Source: an uncultured Hyphomicrobiaceae bacterium
Lineage (GTDB): Bacteria; Pseudomonadota; Alphaproteobacteria; Rhizobiales; CALHAX01
Reading direction: 5' to 3'
DNA: 64,000 bases
NCBI GenBank assembly: GCA_937931785.1
Contig: CALHAX010000030.1
Location: forward strand, 32,318 to 96,317
Made by a program: the position numbers and the translations under genes. The notes beneath the pieces were generated by a model. The model searched no databases and had not been told where the DNA came from. It saw only the letters and a program-made list of their open reading frames with translations. Below are positions 15,173 through 24,179 of the stretch, piece after piece. Every line of letters begins with the position of its first letter. The first letter of the stretch is position 1.

Positions 15173-18100
15173 CTATCCCACATCCCGGAATTGTTCTGCC
15201 GTTGCCAAGTCTACGGAGACAAGCTGGCTCACACCCTTTTCCATCATGGTCACACCGAACAGGCGAGCCATGCGGGCCATGGTGTTGGGGTGGTGGGTGA
15301 TGACGAGGAAGCGGGTGTCGGTCGAGCGGGACATTTCATCCATCAGGTCGCAGTAGCGATCGACGTTGGCATCATCCAGTGGGGCGTCGACTTCGTCGAG
15401 CACGCAGATCGGCGACGGGTTTGTCAAAAACACGGCGAAGGTGAGAGCGGTGGCGGTGAGAGCCTGCTCACCGCCGGAAAGCAGGCTCAGTGTGACGGGT
15501 TTTTTCCCCGGCGGGCGGGCGACAATCTCTAGACCGGCTTCGAGCGGGTCGTCGCTGTCGACGAGTTTCAGCTCCGCTTCGCCGCCATTGAACAATGTCT
15601 TGAACAGTCGCTGGAAATGGCTGTCGACCTTCTCGAAGGCGTCGAGCAGGCGGCGGCGAGCTTCCTTGTTTAGTTTCGAGATACCCTGGCGTAACTGGGC
15701 GATTGCTTCTTCCAGGTCAGCGCGTTCGGTTTCCATACCGTCGAACTGTTCGGTGAGTTCCGCCAGTTCTTCTTCGGCGCGCAGGTTCACGCCACCGAGG
15801 CGTTCACGATCCGCCTTGAGGCGCTGCGCCTTGCGTTCAAGCTCCGCAAGCGGAGGGAGTTTTTCCGGGTCTACGGTACCGGCCAGTTCGAGGCATTTGT
15901 CCGGTGTGCATTCCAGCGTTTCGCGAATGGCGCGGGCCTGATCGGCCATACGCTCGCGCGCTGCCTCAAGGCGAGCTTCATTTCCGGCGCGTTTTTCCCG
16001 CAAAGTTGCGACTTTGGTCTGCGCTTCCCTGAGTGCCGCTTCTGCTGTGCGGCATTCTGTGTCGGCAATGGCAAGGCGGTCGGCGGCATCCTTGCGGGAC
16101 TGCTCGGCCTTGGTGATTTCTTCCTGAAGGGACGCTTGTTTGTTAGAGATTGCCTCCGGCTGGCTCGCCAGCTTCTCGGATTCTGATGCAGTCTCTGCGA
16201 TCCTCGTGTTCAAGCCCTTGATCTGCTGCGATGCGCTTTCGGTCCGCTTGGTCCAGCGTGCGATATCGTCTGTCAGCCGGGTGATCCGGGTGGCCCTTTC
16301 CTGACGTTCCGTTGCGAGGCGAGCGACTTCGCTGCGCTTTTCGAGGGCCGTATTCCGTGCCGTCGTTACTGATGCCGACAAGGCTTCGACCCGTTCCGTC
16401 AATGCTGTTGGGTCATCGAGGCTTTCTGCTGCCATTGCGACGGCCGCCACGCTGCGGAGGGTTTCTGCAAGCTCGCTGGCAATCCGCGCTTGCGACGTTG
16501 TGAGGGACGCGATCTGCTCTCGAGTCTTTTGCGCCTTGCGTTCCAGTTCTGCCAATGCATCACGCTGCCCGGCGAGTGCGGACTGTTCCGTGCGCCATGC
16601 GTCGCGGAGTTTTTTCTCATTCGCGCGGGCGGTTTCTGCGGCCTGTTTGGCGCGCTCTGCAGCAGCAGCGGATTTTTTCGCCTTCTCATCCTGTACGGTG
16701 TGGTCCTGATCGAGGGCCTTCAATCGGTTGCGCATGGCGAGACGACGGGCGGCTGCGGTTTCTGCACCTGCCCGCATCACGAGGCCGTCCCAGCGCCACA
16801 TACTGCCTTCGCGTGACACCAGCCGTTGGCCGGACGAGAGGACGCCCTGCAATTCATCGCCAAGGTTGTCCGGTACGACGCCGATCTGGTTGAGGCGTCT
16901 GGCAAGCGCTTCGGGGGCCGTGACGTAGCGTGTGAGTGGAGTGGAATCAGCGGGGAGTTCAGGGCCTGGAACCGTCATCAATCCAGCGCGCCAGAATGTG
17001 CCCTGTTCGGATTCGTCTACAGGCAGGTCGAGTTCATCACCGAGCGCGGCGGCAAGCGCTTTTTCGTATCCGTCCTGTACGGTGGTTTGGTCGATGACAG
17101 GTCGAGACTTTGATGATTTCGACTTGGAGCCGATCAGGCGGGTGAGGGCGTCGCGCTCGGCTTCGATGTTCTTGAGCGCAATGCGTTCTTCGTTGGCTGT
17201 CGCCGTCGCCTTGCGCTCGTCGCCCGCACGGGCCTGGGCAAAATTCTCCGCGCCGATGGCCTGCTCCTCAAGTTCACGCAGCGCAACGGTTCGGGTTGTA
17301 ATTTCGGTTGCGAGTGTTTCGGACTTCGCAAGCTCTGGTGCAGCAGTGTTCAGTGCGGACAGGTTGTTTGCAAGCTGCGATTGCTCGCTGGTCAGGCGAT
17401 CGCGCCGCTTCTGCACATCCTGCTTTTGCGTTTCGATCCGGCGATGCTCTGCGGCAAGTTCGGCGCGCTGGCGGTTTGCCTCTGTTAGCTCGCTCTCCTG
17501 TGCGGCAAGTGCAGCGTTCGCTTGCTCCAGTGCTTGCGCTGCCTGCTCCTTTGACGCTGTCTCGTTCTCGGCGCTGGTCTTGAGGTTCGTCAGCTCGTTG
17601 GACAAGCGCGTGATTTCACTGGCTGCTTCGCTGGCTGCTTCCGTTTCGCGGGTGAGGTCGGATTTCAGTTGCACGAGACGGGCGCTCAACTCGTCAGTGC
17701 GTTCTTGCACGCGTTCACGCTCACGGTTGAGGTTTTCGTTTTCGAGTTTGAGGCGTTGCATGGCCGCAGCGCGTTCTGCTTCACGGTCCCGCAATGGCTG
17801 GAGCGCCTTGTTGGCCATGAACTGAGTGCGTGTCGCGACCGACTCTGCTTCCGTCGCGCTTGCCAGATCGCGAACGATGCCCTGCAACCCCTGCTCGACA
17901 TCCGCGACGGTCTTCTGCACGTCCAGCCAGCCAAGGTGGAAGATAATGGCTTCAGTTTCGCGGATTTCGCCAGCAATTTCCTTGTAGCGAATGGCTTGAC
18001 GCGCCTGACGTTTCAGGCCGTTCATCTGCCCGTTCAACTGGCCGAGCAGATCTTCCATGCGCCCAAGGTTTCCGTCGGCGGCCCGGAGTTTTATTTCGGC

Positions 18101-18670
18101 TTCATGCTTGCGGGTATGAAGCCCGGCGATGCCCGCTGCGTCTTCCAGAATGCGGCGGCGTTTCTCCGGTTTGGCTGTGATCAACTCGCCGATCTGTCCC
18201 TGACGGACAAGAGCGTGAGAGCGCGCTCCCGTTGCGGCATCCTCGAACAGCACCTTGACGTCGCGCGCACGAACTTCCTTGCCGTTGACCCGATAGATTG
18301 ATCCGGCGTCGCGTTCGATCCGGCGGGTGATCTCGATGACGTCGTTTTCGTTGTACTCCGACGGCGCGGAACGTTCCGCGTTGTCCAGCGTGATCATCAC
18401 TTCAGCCGCGTTGCGTTCGGGCCGTCCATCGGTGCCGGAAAAGATCACGTCCTCCATGGAGGAGGCGCGCATGCTCTTGTAAGAGGTTTCGCCCATCACC
18501 CAGCGGAGCGCTTCCAGCAGATTGGATTTGCCACAGCCGTTCGGTCCCACGACGCCCGTCAGGCCCGGCTCAATAAGCAGGTCCGTCGGTTCGACGAAGG
18601 ATTTGAATCCGATCAGTCTGAGGCCTTTGATCTGCAAGGGCGGTGGGTCTCCGGGCACACGCAGGCGCAC
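15173..18670 (-). CDS. smc: Chromosome segregation ATPase SMC
   Basis: A 1165-residue SMC protein. The Walker A motif GPNGCGKSN lies near residue 42, with RWVMGE after it. The long central region is a heptad-rich coiled coil broken by a hinge domain around residues 500-640. At the C-terminus are the signature motif LSGGEQALTA and Walker B ICVLDEVDAPLDDANV. SMC with ScpAB compacts and segregates the chromosome. The GTG at 18670 gives the longest frame; a TTG at 18637, with GGAGA upstream, aligns better with the usual family start (LQIKGLRLIGFKSF), so the true protein may be 11 residues shorter. Downstream of dciA- and dsbA-type genes, a common alphaproteobacterial order. Confidence 0.96.
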   Translation of the reverse strand: MRLRVPGDPPPLQIKGLRLIGFKSFVEPTDLLIEPGLTGVVGPNGCGKSNLLEALRWVMGETSYKSMRASSMEDVIFSGTDGRPERNAAEVMITLDNAERSAPSEYNENDVIEITRRIERDAGSIYRVNGKEVRARDVKVLFEDAATGARSHALVRQGQIGELITAKPEKRRRILEDAAGIAGLHTRKHEAEIKLRAADGNLGRMEDLLGQLNGQMNGLKRQARQAIRYKEIAGEIRETEAIIFHLGWLDVQKTVADVEQGLQGIVRDLASATEAESVATRTQFMANKALQPLRDREAERAAAMQRLKLENENLNRERERVQERTDELSARLVQLKSDLTRETEAASEAASEITRLSNELTNLKTSAENETASKEQAAQALEQANAALAAQESELTEANRQRAELAAEHRRIETQKQDVQKRRDRLTSEQSQLANNLSALNTAAPELAKSETLATEITTRTVALRELEEQAIGAENFAQARAGDERKATATANEERIALKNIEAERDALTRLIGSKSKSSKSRPVIDQTTVQDGYEKALAAALGDELDLPVDESEQGTFWRAGLMTVPGPELPADSTPLTRYVTAPEALARRLNQIGVVPDNLGDELQGVLSSGQRLVSREGSMWRWDGLVMRAGAETAAARRLAMRNRLKALDQDHTVQDEKAKKSAAAAERAKQAAETARANEKKLRDAWRTEQSALAGQRDALAELERKAQKTREQIASLTTSQARIASELAETLRSVAAVAMAAESLDDPTALTERVEALSASVTTARNTALEKRSEVARLATERQERATRITRLTDDIARWTKRTESASQQIKGLNTRIAETASESEKLASQPEAISNKQASLQEEITKAEQSRKDAADRLAIADTECRTAEAALREAQTKVATLREKRAGNEARLEAARERMADQARAIRETLECTPDKCLELAGTVDPEKLPPLAELERKAQRLKADRERLGGVNLRAEEELAELTEQFDGMETERADLEEAIAQLRQGISKLNKEARRRLLDAFEKVDSHFQRLFKTLFNGGEAELKLVDSDDPLEAGLEIVARPPGKKPVTLSLLSGGEQALTATALTFAVFLTNPSPICVLDEVDAPLDDANVDRYCDLMDEMSRSTDTRFLVITHHPNTMARMARLFGVTMMEKGVSQLVSVDLATAEQFRDVG

Positions 18671-18840
18671 TGGTGAATCAGAGCGCGATCTGGAGTTTTG
18701 TCTCAGGTCTGGCGGTCGGGATCAATGCTCTGGCCTGATGCAACTGTTCGTCAGTTGCAGGATTTTGCGCGGCTGTCGCCGTTGTGCCTCTGACATGGTG
18801 AACAGGAGCTTTGCGTATGGCGCGTGTTCGCGTTGACGAA

Positions 18841-19617
18841 TCAACCGGACGTTGTGGCCGATACGGATTGACCGGTTAGCATCGGATCGATGTGACCTCG
18901 CATGTCTTCTATCGATTGGAAGGATCGAATATGGGTCTGGTTGATAAAGAACGTCGGTGTGCCGATCACCCCGAGTTCGCGCCCCCTGTCTTTGGACCAT
19001 TTCACGCCCGCAATCAGTTTTTCATTCTTGAGGCATGCCTCGAAGGCTGCGCGTGTCATCCCGGTCTTTGCGGCAATGGCGTAGATCTTGTCAGGCCGAA
19101 CTTCTTGCGAGACCCATTTTTCCTGATTGGTCAGGTACAGGTCGTACAACTTGAAGTAGTCCTTCTTTGGTGCGCAGCGGGTGATGAGTGCCGCATTTCC
19201 AGAGGAACGGCCGATCGGAAACTCGCGCAGGATATAGTGCACCTTTCCGGTGTCGACGTATTCCTTCTTGAAGGTTGGCCAGGTTTGCTCGCGAAACGCG
19301 CGACAGTGCGGGCAGGTCCATGATCCGTATTCGATCACTGTCACCCTGGCGTTCGGATTCCCCAGTGTTCGATCTTCGAGGGGGCCCGCTTCCTTGAGTT
19401 GAGCAATAGTGGGGTTTTTGATGACTTCACGCCGCGTGGATGTGCTTTCCGGAGCGCCGTCGCGTGAGAATATGGAATTCGCGTTCCCGTCAGTGCCATT
19501 CTGAAGGCCCGCCGAGATCAGCGTTCCGTCGTTCTGGGTGCACGCAGAGACGAAGACCGCGAAGCTGACCGCTGCGATCCAGTTTGCACCGTTAACCCGC
19601 TGTAATGGCACGATCAT
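18841..19617 (-). CDS. DsbA-family thiol:disulfide oxidoreductase, predicted lipoprotein
   Basis: A 258-residue DsbA-fold protein with active site GSWTCPHCRAF and the cis-Pro loop GVIGTPTFFIN. The N-terminus (IAAVSFAVFVSACTQNDG) has a hydrophobic segment followed by a lipobox-like VSAC, so it is probably membrane-anchored through the Cys, with an ~80-residue linker before the catalytic domain. GGGGAG stands just before the ATG at 19617, which is preferred over an upstream start at 19644. It lies 60 bp downstream of a second DsbA-type gene. The domain resembles the DsbA/BdbD-like group common in Hyphomicrobiales. Confidence 0.88.
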   Translation of the reverse strand: MIVPLQRVNGANWIAAVSFAVFVSACTQNDGTLISAGLQNGTDGNANSIFSRDGAPESTSTRREVIKNPTIAQLKEAGPLEDRTLGNPNARVTVIEYGSWTCPHCRAFREQTWPTFKKEYVDTGKVHYILREFPIGRSSGNAALITRCAPKKDYFKLYDLYLTNQEKWVSQEVRPDKIYAIAAKTGMTRAAFEACLKNEKLIAGVKWSKDRGRELGVIGTPTFFINQTHIRSFQSIEDMRGHIDPMLTGQSVSATTSG

Positions 19618-19677
19618 TACTCCCCCGTTCTGGTGCAAAGCCAAACACCAGGTGACGCGTAGTCATGCCAGATGGAA

Positions 19678-20397
19678 CTAGCTGTTTTCCAGCAGTGCGT
19701 CGATGGTTGCTGACAATCCAGATATGCTCGAATTGCCGGTGAACTTGCGACCGTTGAGGAAGAGCGTTGGTGTTGAGCGTACGCCGAAGTCGTCAGCGCC
19801 ACGCTTGCGGATCCAAAGGATGCCGTCGACAAGCTTCTGGTCCTTGAGGCACTTGTCGAAACTTTCGCGTGTAAATCCGGCTTGCTTGGCGATCTCGCGA
19901 AGCGGTGGAACAGGGTTGCCGCCCGAGAATGCCCATTTCTCCTGCTGAGCGAACAGGACGTTCGTCAGGGCGTAGTGTTTTTCAGGTCCGGCACAACGCG
20001 CCAGCATGGAAGCCGCTGTTGCGAGGTTGTCGAGTGGGAACTCGCGCAGGATCACTCGCAATTTCCCCGTGTCGACGTATTTTTTCTTGAGCTCGCCCAG
20101 CACCCCGGTGTGGAAGCGCGCGCAATGTGGGCAGGTCATTGAGGCGTATTCGACAAGTGTGACCGGGGCGTCGACCTTGCCTATGGACATATCCGGGATG
20201 TCGCCGGCCTTCATGAATTTGTCCATGTCCACCTGGCTGCCAAGCGCTTCCTGAGCCTTGGCCGGCTTTACTGCGAAAAGTGCAGCGCCAGTTGTGGCGA
20301 TCAGTCCAAGTCCTGCTGCGGCCAAGATGGCATCGCGTCGGTTGACCTCAAAGGTATCAATCGCTGCAGTTTGGGCGAGCATCTTGTCTTGCGGCAT
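19678..20397 (-). CDS. DsbA-family thiol:disulfide oxidoreductase, Tat-like signal
   Basis: A 239-residue protein with the DsbA-type active site SMTCPHCARF and a cis-Pro loop GVRSTPTLFLN. The N-terminus has NRRDAILAAAGLGLIATTG and ends near AKAQEALG, which resembles a twin-arginine signal with a short basic region. GGGGAG lies upstream of the ATG. It is a paralogue of the next gene on the strand: both share EYxSxTCPHC, LREFP and a DGILW/AGVKW-like region. DsbA-type proteins with CPHC centres introduce or repair disulfides in exported proteins. Having one lipoprotein and one Tat-type copy suggests different partners. Confidence 0.9.
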   Translation of the reverse strand: MPQDKMLAQTAAIDTFEVNRRDAILAAAGLGLIATTGAALFAVKPAKAQEALGSQVDMDKFMKAGDIPDMSIGKVDAPVTLVEYASMTCPHCARFHTGVLGELKKKYVDTGKLRVILREFPLDNLATAASMLARCAGPEKHYALTNVLFAQQEKWAFSGGNPVPPLREIAKQAGFTRESFDKCLKDQKLVDGILWIRKRGADDFGVRSTPTLFLNGRKFTGNSSISGLSATIDALLENS

Positions 20398-20614
20398 TAA
20401 TCTGGTCTCCCCTGAGATCTGAATAGATACTTAAAACGCAGTTTGTTCGAAAGCACCATAGTACGAGACAAAGGGCTCATTCATGGCGCAAACCATACAT
20501 TTTCTAAGATTACTGCGGGATTTGCGGCCACAGCAATCACATTGATGTGTGATTTGACGGCATTACGTCTCATGTGAGTTGGATCGCGGTGGATCGTTTT
20601 GGCCTGGACCGTTC

Positions 20615-21133
20615 TCAGGCGACGCGTCGCGCAAGGCCGGCAAGGGCTTCGCGCAATTGTGGATTCTCTATCTTTGCGAGATCATCCACACGTGCACGCG
20701 ATAGAACGTCGCGCGGTTTGGGCGTCGGATTACGCTTCGGATCGAGACGGATCTCGCTCAGAGGTGCCTGCAGAACACGGAGTGCTGCGATGGCCCGGTA
20801 GCCGAAATACTGGTTGATGCGATCAATGATCTGATCCGATTGATGCTGCAACTCAATCGCCAAGGGACCGTCAACACGGAGCAGCAGCGTGCCACCCGTC
20901 TCGCAGTGCGGCCGTTTGTCATCGGAGAACTCATCCTGTGACACCTTTGGCCATTTGACCTTTTCGGGGTTCGTGAACGCAGCCATTTGCGGACCAACGA
21001 TCGCCTTCCAGTCCGTCAGAAGCGCCGCTGCCGGGAAGCCGAATTTCTGGAATGCCTTCTTCGTGACGTCAGGTAGAAACGCACCGACAGCCTTTGCGGC
21101 TCCGCGATAGGGAGTCTTCTTTGTTTTTTGCAT
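20615..21133 (-). CDS. DUF721 / DciA-like protein
   Basis: A 172-residue protein with the DUF721 pattern in its N-terminal half (FGFPAAALLTDWKAIVGPQMAAF) followed by GGTLLLRVDGPLAIELQHQ. DciA proteins load the DnaB helicase in bacteria that lack DnaC/DnaI-type loaders, and this family member is the usual candidate in alphaproteobacteria. The C-terminal tail is Lys/Arg-rich and probably disordered. It is divergent from mutY, with 80 bp between the starts, and upstream of the dsbA-like genes. The family is firm; the loader function is by homology. Confidence 0.88.
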   Translation of the reverse strand: MQKTKKTPYRGAAKAVGAFLPDVTKKAFQKFGFPAAALLTDWKAIVGPQMAAFTNPEKVKWPKVSQDEFSDDKRPHCETGGTLLLRVDGPLAIELQHQSDQIIDRINQYFGYRAIAALRVLQAPLSEIRLDPKRNPTPKPRDVLSRARVDDLAKIENPQLREALAGLARRVA

Positions 21134-21213
21134 AAACGCCCACCAGCCCAGCGAGGTTTCAAAAATCTGTTGGTCAAACTAACATCGCGCGGGTGATTCG
21201 GGGGAATAAGGGC

Positions 21214-22341
21214 ATGGAGCTGGCGGTGACTGGTGCTGAAAAGCCACGCAAAACGCGCCGTCCGACCGTCAAGGCGCCGCCGATCTCCGAACTGCTATTG
21301 AGCTGGTACGGATCAGAGCGGCGTGACCTGCCGTGGCGTGCCCCTCCCGGACAGCGGACTGATCCGTATGGTGTGTGGCTCTCGGAAGTGATGCTGCAGC
21401 AGACCACCGTAAAGGCGGTCATTCCCTACTATCACAAATTCCTGAAGCTCTGGCCGACGGTCGGCGATCTTGCTGCGGCGGACCGCGAGGAGATTCTGAC
21501 GGCGTGGGCCGGGCTCGGATATTATTCTCGGGCCAACAATTTGCATCTGTGCGCGCAAACCGTGGTTGCAGAGTTTGGTGGTGCGTTCCCGTGCTGTGAG
21601 TTTGAGCTGAGGAAGTTACCGGGGATCGGTCCTTACACGGCGGCTGCGATTTCCGCGATTGCGTTCGGTCGCAAGGCGACGCCGGTGGACGGCAACATCG
21701 AACGGGTCATGGCACGGGTGTTTGCCGTGCAGGATCCCTTGCCCGGAGCGAAGGCCAAGTTGAAGGCGCATGCCGAGGCGATGACACCGGCCATGTTTGC
21801 GGGAGATTTTGCGCAGGCTCAGATGGATCTCGGTGCTACGATCTGCACGCCGAAGTCGCCATCTTGCATGATGTGTCCGCTCAAGGATCACTGCAAGGCG
21901 CGTGCGAAGGGGATCGAGGCGCAATTGCCGCGAAAAGCCGCCAAGCCTGCGAAGCCGGAGAGAAATTGTCTGGCGTTCGTTGCCCTGCGTGCGGATGGAA
22001 AAGTTCTGTTGCGCAAGCGCGAAAGCAAGGGTCTGCTCGCCAATATGATCGAGGTGCCTTCAACCGTGTGGGATAGCACGGTGGTCAATGTCGACGACGC
22101 GCTGGCCTCTCCACCGATTTCGGGCGACTGGTGGATGGTTCCCGGATCTGTCGTGCATACATTCACGCACTTCCGGCTGACGGTGCAAGTGGTCCGCGCC
22201 GTTGTACCCGCGTCCGCGTCGCTCACGCTGTGGGCGGAGCAGGAACGCTGCCGATGGATCGCGCGGGGAGAACTGGACGGGCAAGCGTTACCGAGCGTGA
22301 TGCGGAAAATATTGGCACACGGGTTGGGAGATGTCGGATAG
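21214..22341 (+). CDS. mutY: A/G-specific adenine glycosylase MutY
   Basis: A 375-residue base-excision repair glycosylase that removes adenine opposite 8-oxoguanine. It has the helix-hairpin-helix LRKLPGIGPYTAAAISAIAFG and the catalytic Asp in TPVDGNIERV. The [4Fe-4S] site is complete: CTPKSPSCMMCPLKDHC (Cys-x6-Cys-x2-Cys-x5-Cys). The C-terminal NUDIX-like domain for 8-oxoG recognition begins after residue ~240. The ATG at 21214 is preferred over an upstream GTG at 21193 because the purine-rich GGGGGAATAAGGGC lies directly before it. Divergent from the DciA-like gene. Confidence 0.96.
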   Translation: MELAVTGAEKPRKTRRPTVKAPPISELLLSWYGSERRDLPWRAPPGQRTDPYGVWLSEVMLQQTTVKAVIPYYHKFLKLWPTVGDLAAADREEILTAWAGLGYYSRANNLHLCAQTVVAEFGGAFPCCEFELRKLPGIGPYTAAAISAIAFGRKATPVDGNIERVMARVFAVQDPLPGAKAKLKAHAEAMTPAMFAGDFAQAQMDLGATICTPKSPSCMMCPLKDHCKARAKGIEAQLPRKAAKPAKPERNCLAFVALRADGKVLLRKRESKGLLANMIEVPSTVWDSTVVNVDDALASPPISGDWWMVPGSVVHTFTHFRLTVQVVRAVVPASASLTLWAEQERCRWIARGELDGQALPSVMRKILAHGLGDVG

Positions 22342-22677
22342 GAGCTTTGCTCCTCGCAGGATCTCATGTTGTGGTTTGCTGAATTGGTGACATCTTTTCA
22401 ACGATAGCTACAAACTTTTAGTCTTTGAACTGCGGACTGGATAGCCTGCGGCTCACGGTCGCAGAGTATTTATTGGCGATTGATGTTCGGCCGCCTCCTT
22501 GTCGCAAGCGGTTCGCTCGAACGTGTTCGGGCGCCACTATCGTATGCCACTACAAGACCGCCTCTACGGCGAGCCGACGACCATATGGAACAACAAGATG
22601 CCCTTCTCTGGGCCGTCGCAAGGCGGGCCAACCGCCTGCGTGTTCCATGAAGGTGAACCACAGGGAGGGCCTGCCCC
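22342..22677. other. Intergenic region upstream of the SoxC-like gene
   Basis: About 336 bp with no gene that I can support. It contains a possible 21-codon frame (22585-22650) without a convincing ribosome-binding site. An imperfect palindrome GTTCGCTCGAAC lies near 22510. The leader before soxC is G/C-rich and contains GGCGGGCCAACCGCC-like inverted sequence around 22622. Promoter elements are probably here but I cannot place them with confidence. Confidence 0.4.
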
Positions 22678-24108
22678 ATGACAATGAGGACCAAAGATAC
22701 GCTCGACTATCCAGATCTCACCGAGTTTGATGAAAACATTCGCGATACGGTGCAAGGTATGGCTGACGCAGAGCGACGCGCCATTGCAGCACCTACGCAA
22801 GAGACGGAAGACTGTCCCTGCAAGGATGGCATGTTTCCCCAGCAGGACCGCCGTTCGTTTCTCCTGAGTGCTGCGGCAGGAGCGGCGGCTGCTGGCTTGT
22901 TGCCGAAGGTTGCACACGCTGAAGCCCCGGCAGGCGCATTCGAGTTCCCGGTTCCAGACGATCCAACCAAGGTACAGGGACGGTTGACCAACGACGACGG
23001 TGGATACGGTTCGCGATCTCAGTTCGAATCTGCGGCGCGCTGGCGTTTTCCAACAAAGACCAAGGAGTCATCCTGGACGATGACGCCATTGGCTGACAGT
23101 CAGGGGATTATTACTCCGTCTGGTCTGCATTTCGAACGCCACCACGGCGGCATTCCGACAATTGATCCCGACAAACATACTCTTATCGTGCATGGCATGG
23201 CCGACAAGCCAAAAAAATATACGATGGCAGATCTCAAGAGATTTCCATCCACGTCCCGGATTAATTTCATCGAGTGTTCGGGGAACGGCCTGACAGAGTT
23301 CAAGGCACCATATCTCAAGACGGTTCAGGGTACACACGGGCTTACCAGCACGTCCGAATGGACCGGTGTGCCCTTGTCTACAATTCTCAGCGAGGTCGGA
23401 GTTCAGGACGGTGCAGCATGGATTCTTGCCGAAGGTGCCGATGCTGCGGTGATGACGCGTAGCGTTCCTCTCGACAAGGCGTGGGGCGATGCCATGCTTG
23501 CGTACGCACAGAACGGCGAGGCCATTCGGCCCGAACAAGGCTACCCGTTGCGACTCGTTTTACCGGGTTACGAGGGCAATACGCACATCAAGTGGTTGCG
23601 TCGTCTGGAGATCAGCGACAAGCCGTTTATGACACGAGAGGAGACATCGAAATACACGGACGTTCTTGATACGGGTAAGGCCCGTCAGTTCTCCTTCGAC
23701 ATGGAGGCAAAATCGGTCATCACATTTCCTTCGGGTGAAATGAAACTTCCCGGCGCTGGATTTTATGAAATCACTGGGTTGGCCTGGTCTGGTCGTGGAA
23801 CGATCCGGCAGGTGGAAGTCACAACAGATGGTGGGAAGACCTGGAATATCGCTGCTCTGCAGGCCCCCGTACTCCCGATTTGCCATACCCGCTTTCGCTT
23901 CCCCTGGAGGTGGGACGGTAATCCCGCACTCATCGCAAGCCGGTGCATTGACGAGACCGGGTACGTGCAGCCGACGATTGCGGACATCAACAAGGTTCGT
24001 GGCGTCAACGGTCATCCCAAGTTTGCATCAATCTATCATCTGAACGGGATCATGGCCTGGCAGGTAGGTGCGGACGGCTCAGTCGCAAATGCGGCGCATC
24101 AGGTTTGA
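22678..24108 (+). CDS. soxC: SoxC-type sulfite/sulfane dehydrogenase, molybdopterin subunit
   Basis: A 476-residue member of the sulfite oxidase family. It has a Tat signal DRRSFLLSAAAGAAAAGLL, placed unusually far in at residue ~57. The molybdenum-ligand Cys is in RINFIECSGNG, and the C-terminal Mo-co dimerisation domain includes GLAWSGRGTIRQVEVTTDGG. With its cytochrome partner it would oxidise sulfite or Sox-bound sulfane in the periplasm. GGGAGG nine bases before the first ATG supports that start. An internal ATG at 22831, with AAGGA before it, would instead place the Tat motif at the N-terminus. The soxD-like gene follows after 71 bp. Other sox genes (XYZAB) are not in the window, so SorA-like use as a stand-alone sulfite dehydrogenase is also possible. 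Confidence 0.9.
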   Translation: MTMRTKDTLDYPDLTEFDENIRDTVQGMADAERRAIAAPTQETEDCPCKDGMFPQQDRRSFLLSAAAGAAAAGLLPKVAHAEAPAGAFEFPVPDDPTKVQGRLTNDDGGYGSRSQFESAARWRFPTKTKESSWTMTPLADSQGIITPSGLHFERHHGGIPTIDPDKHTLIVHGMADKPKKYTMADLKRFPSTSRINFIECSGNGLTEFKAPYLKTVQGTHGLTSTSEWTGVPLSTILSEVGVQDGAAWILAEGADAAVMTRSVPLDKAWGDAMLAYAQNGEAIRPEQGYPLRLVLPGYEGNTHIKWLRRLEISDKPFMTREETSKYTDVLDTGKARQFSFDMEAKSVITFPSGEMKLPGAGFYEITGLAWSGRGTIRQVEVTTDGGKTWNIAALQAPVLPICHTRFRFPWRWDGNPALIASRCIDETGYVQPTIADINKVRGVNGHPKFASIYHLNGIMAWQVGADGSVANAAHQV

Positions 24109-24179
24109 GAGCGCAAATCATCACAACTGGTTGGTCTCGAATGTCTTCAGAGATTCGGGACACGTGATTGGAGGAAAAC

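Noticed and set aside
16932..17825. A 297-residue open frame on the plus strand opposite smc.
   Set aside because: It is very rich in Ser, Arg and Ala, as expected for the antisense of an Ala/Glu/Arg coiled coil, and smc is certain in this region.
22510..22540. GTTC repeats near GTTCGCTCGAACGTGTTC, considered as an alphaproteobacterial LexA box.
   Set aside because: The spacing between the GTTC half-sites is ten bases, not the seven of the LexA consensus, and no SOS gene follows.
22585..22650. A 21-codon frame (starting MEQQDALLWAVARR) in the soxC leader, considered as a leader peptide.
   Set aside because: It has no convincing ribosome-binding site and no regulatory codon run; it is too short to support alone.
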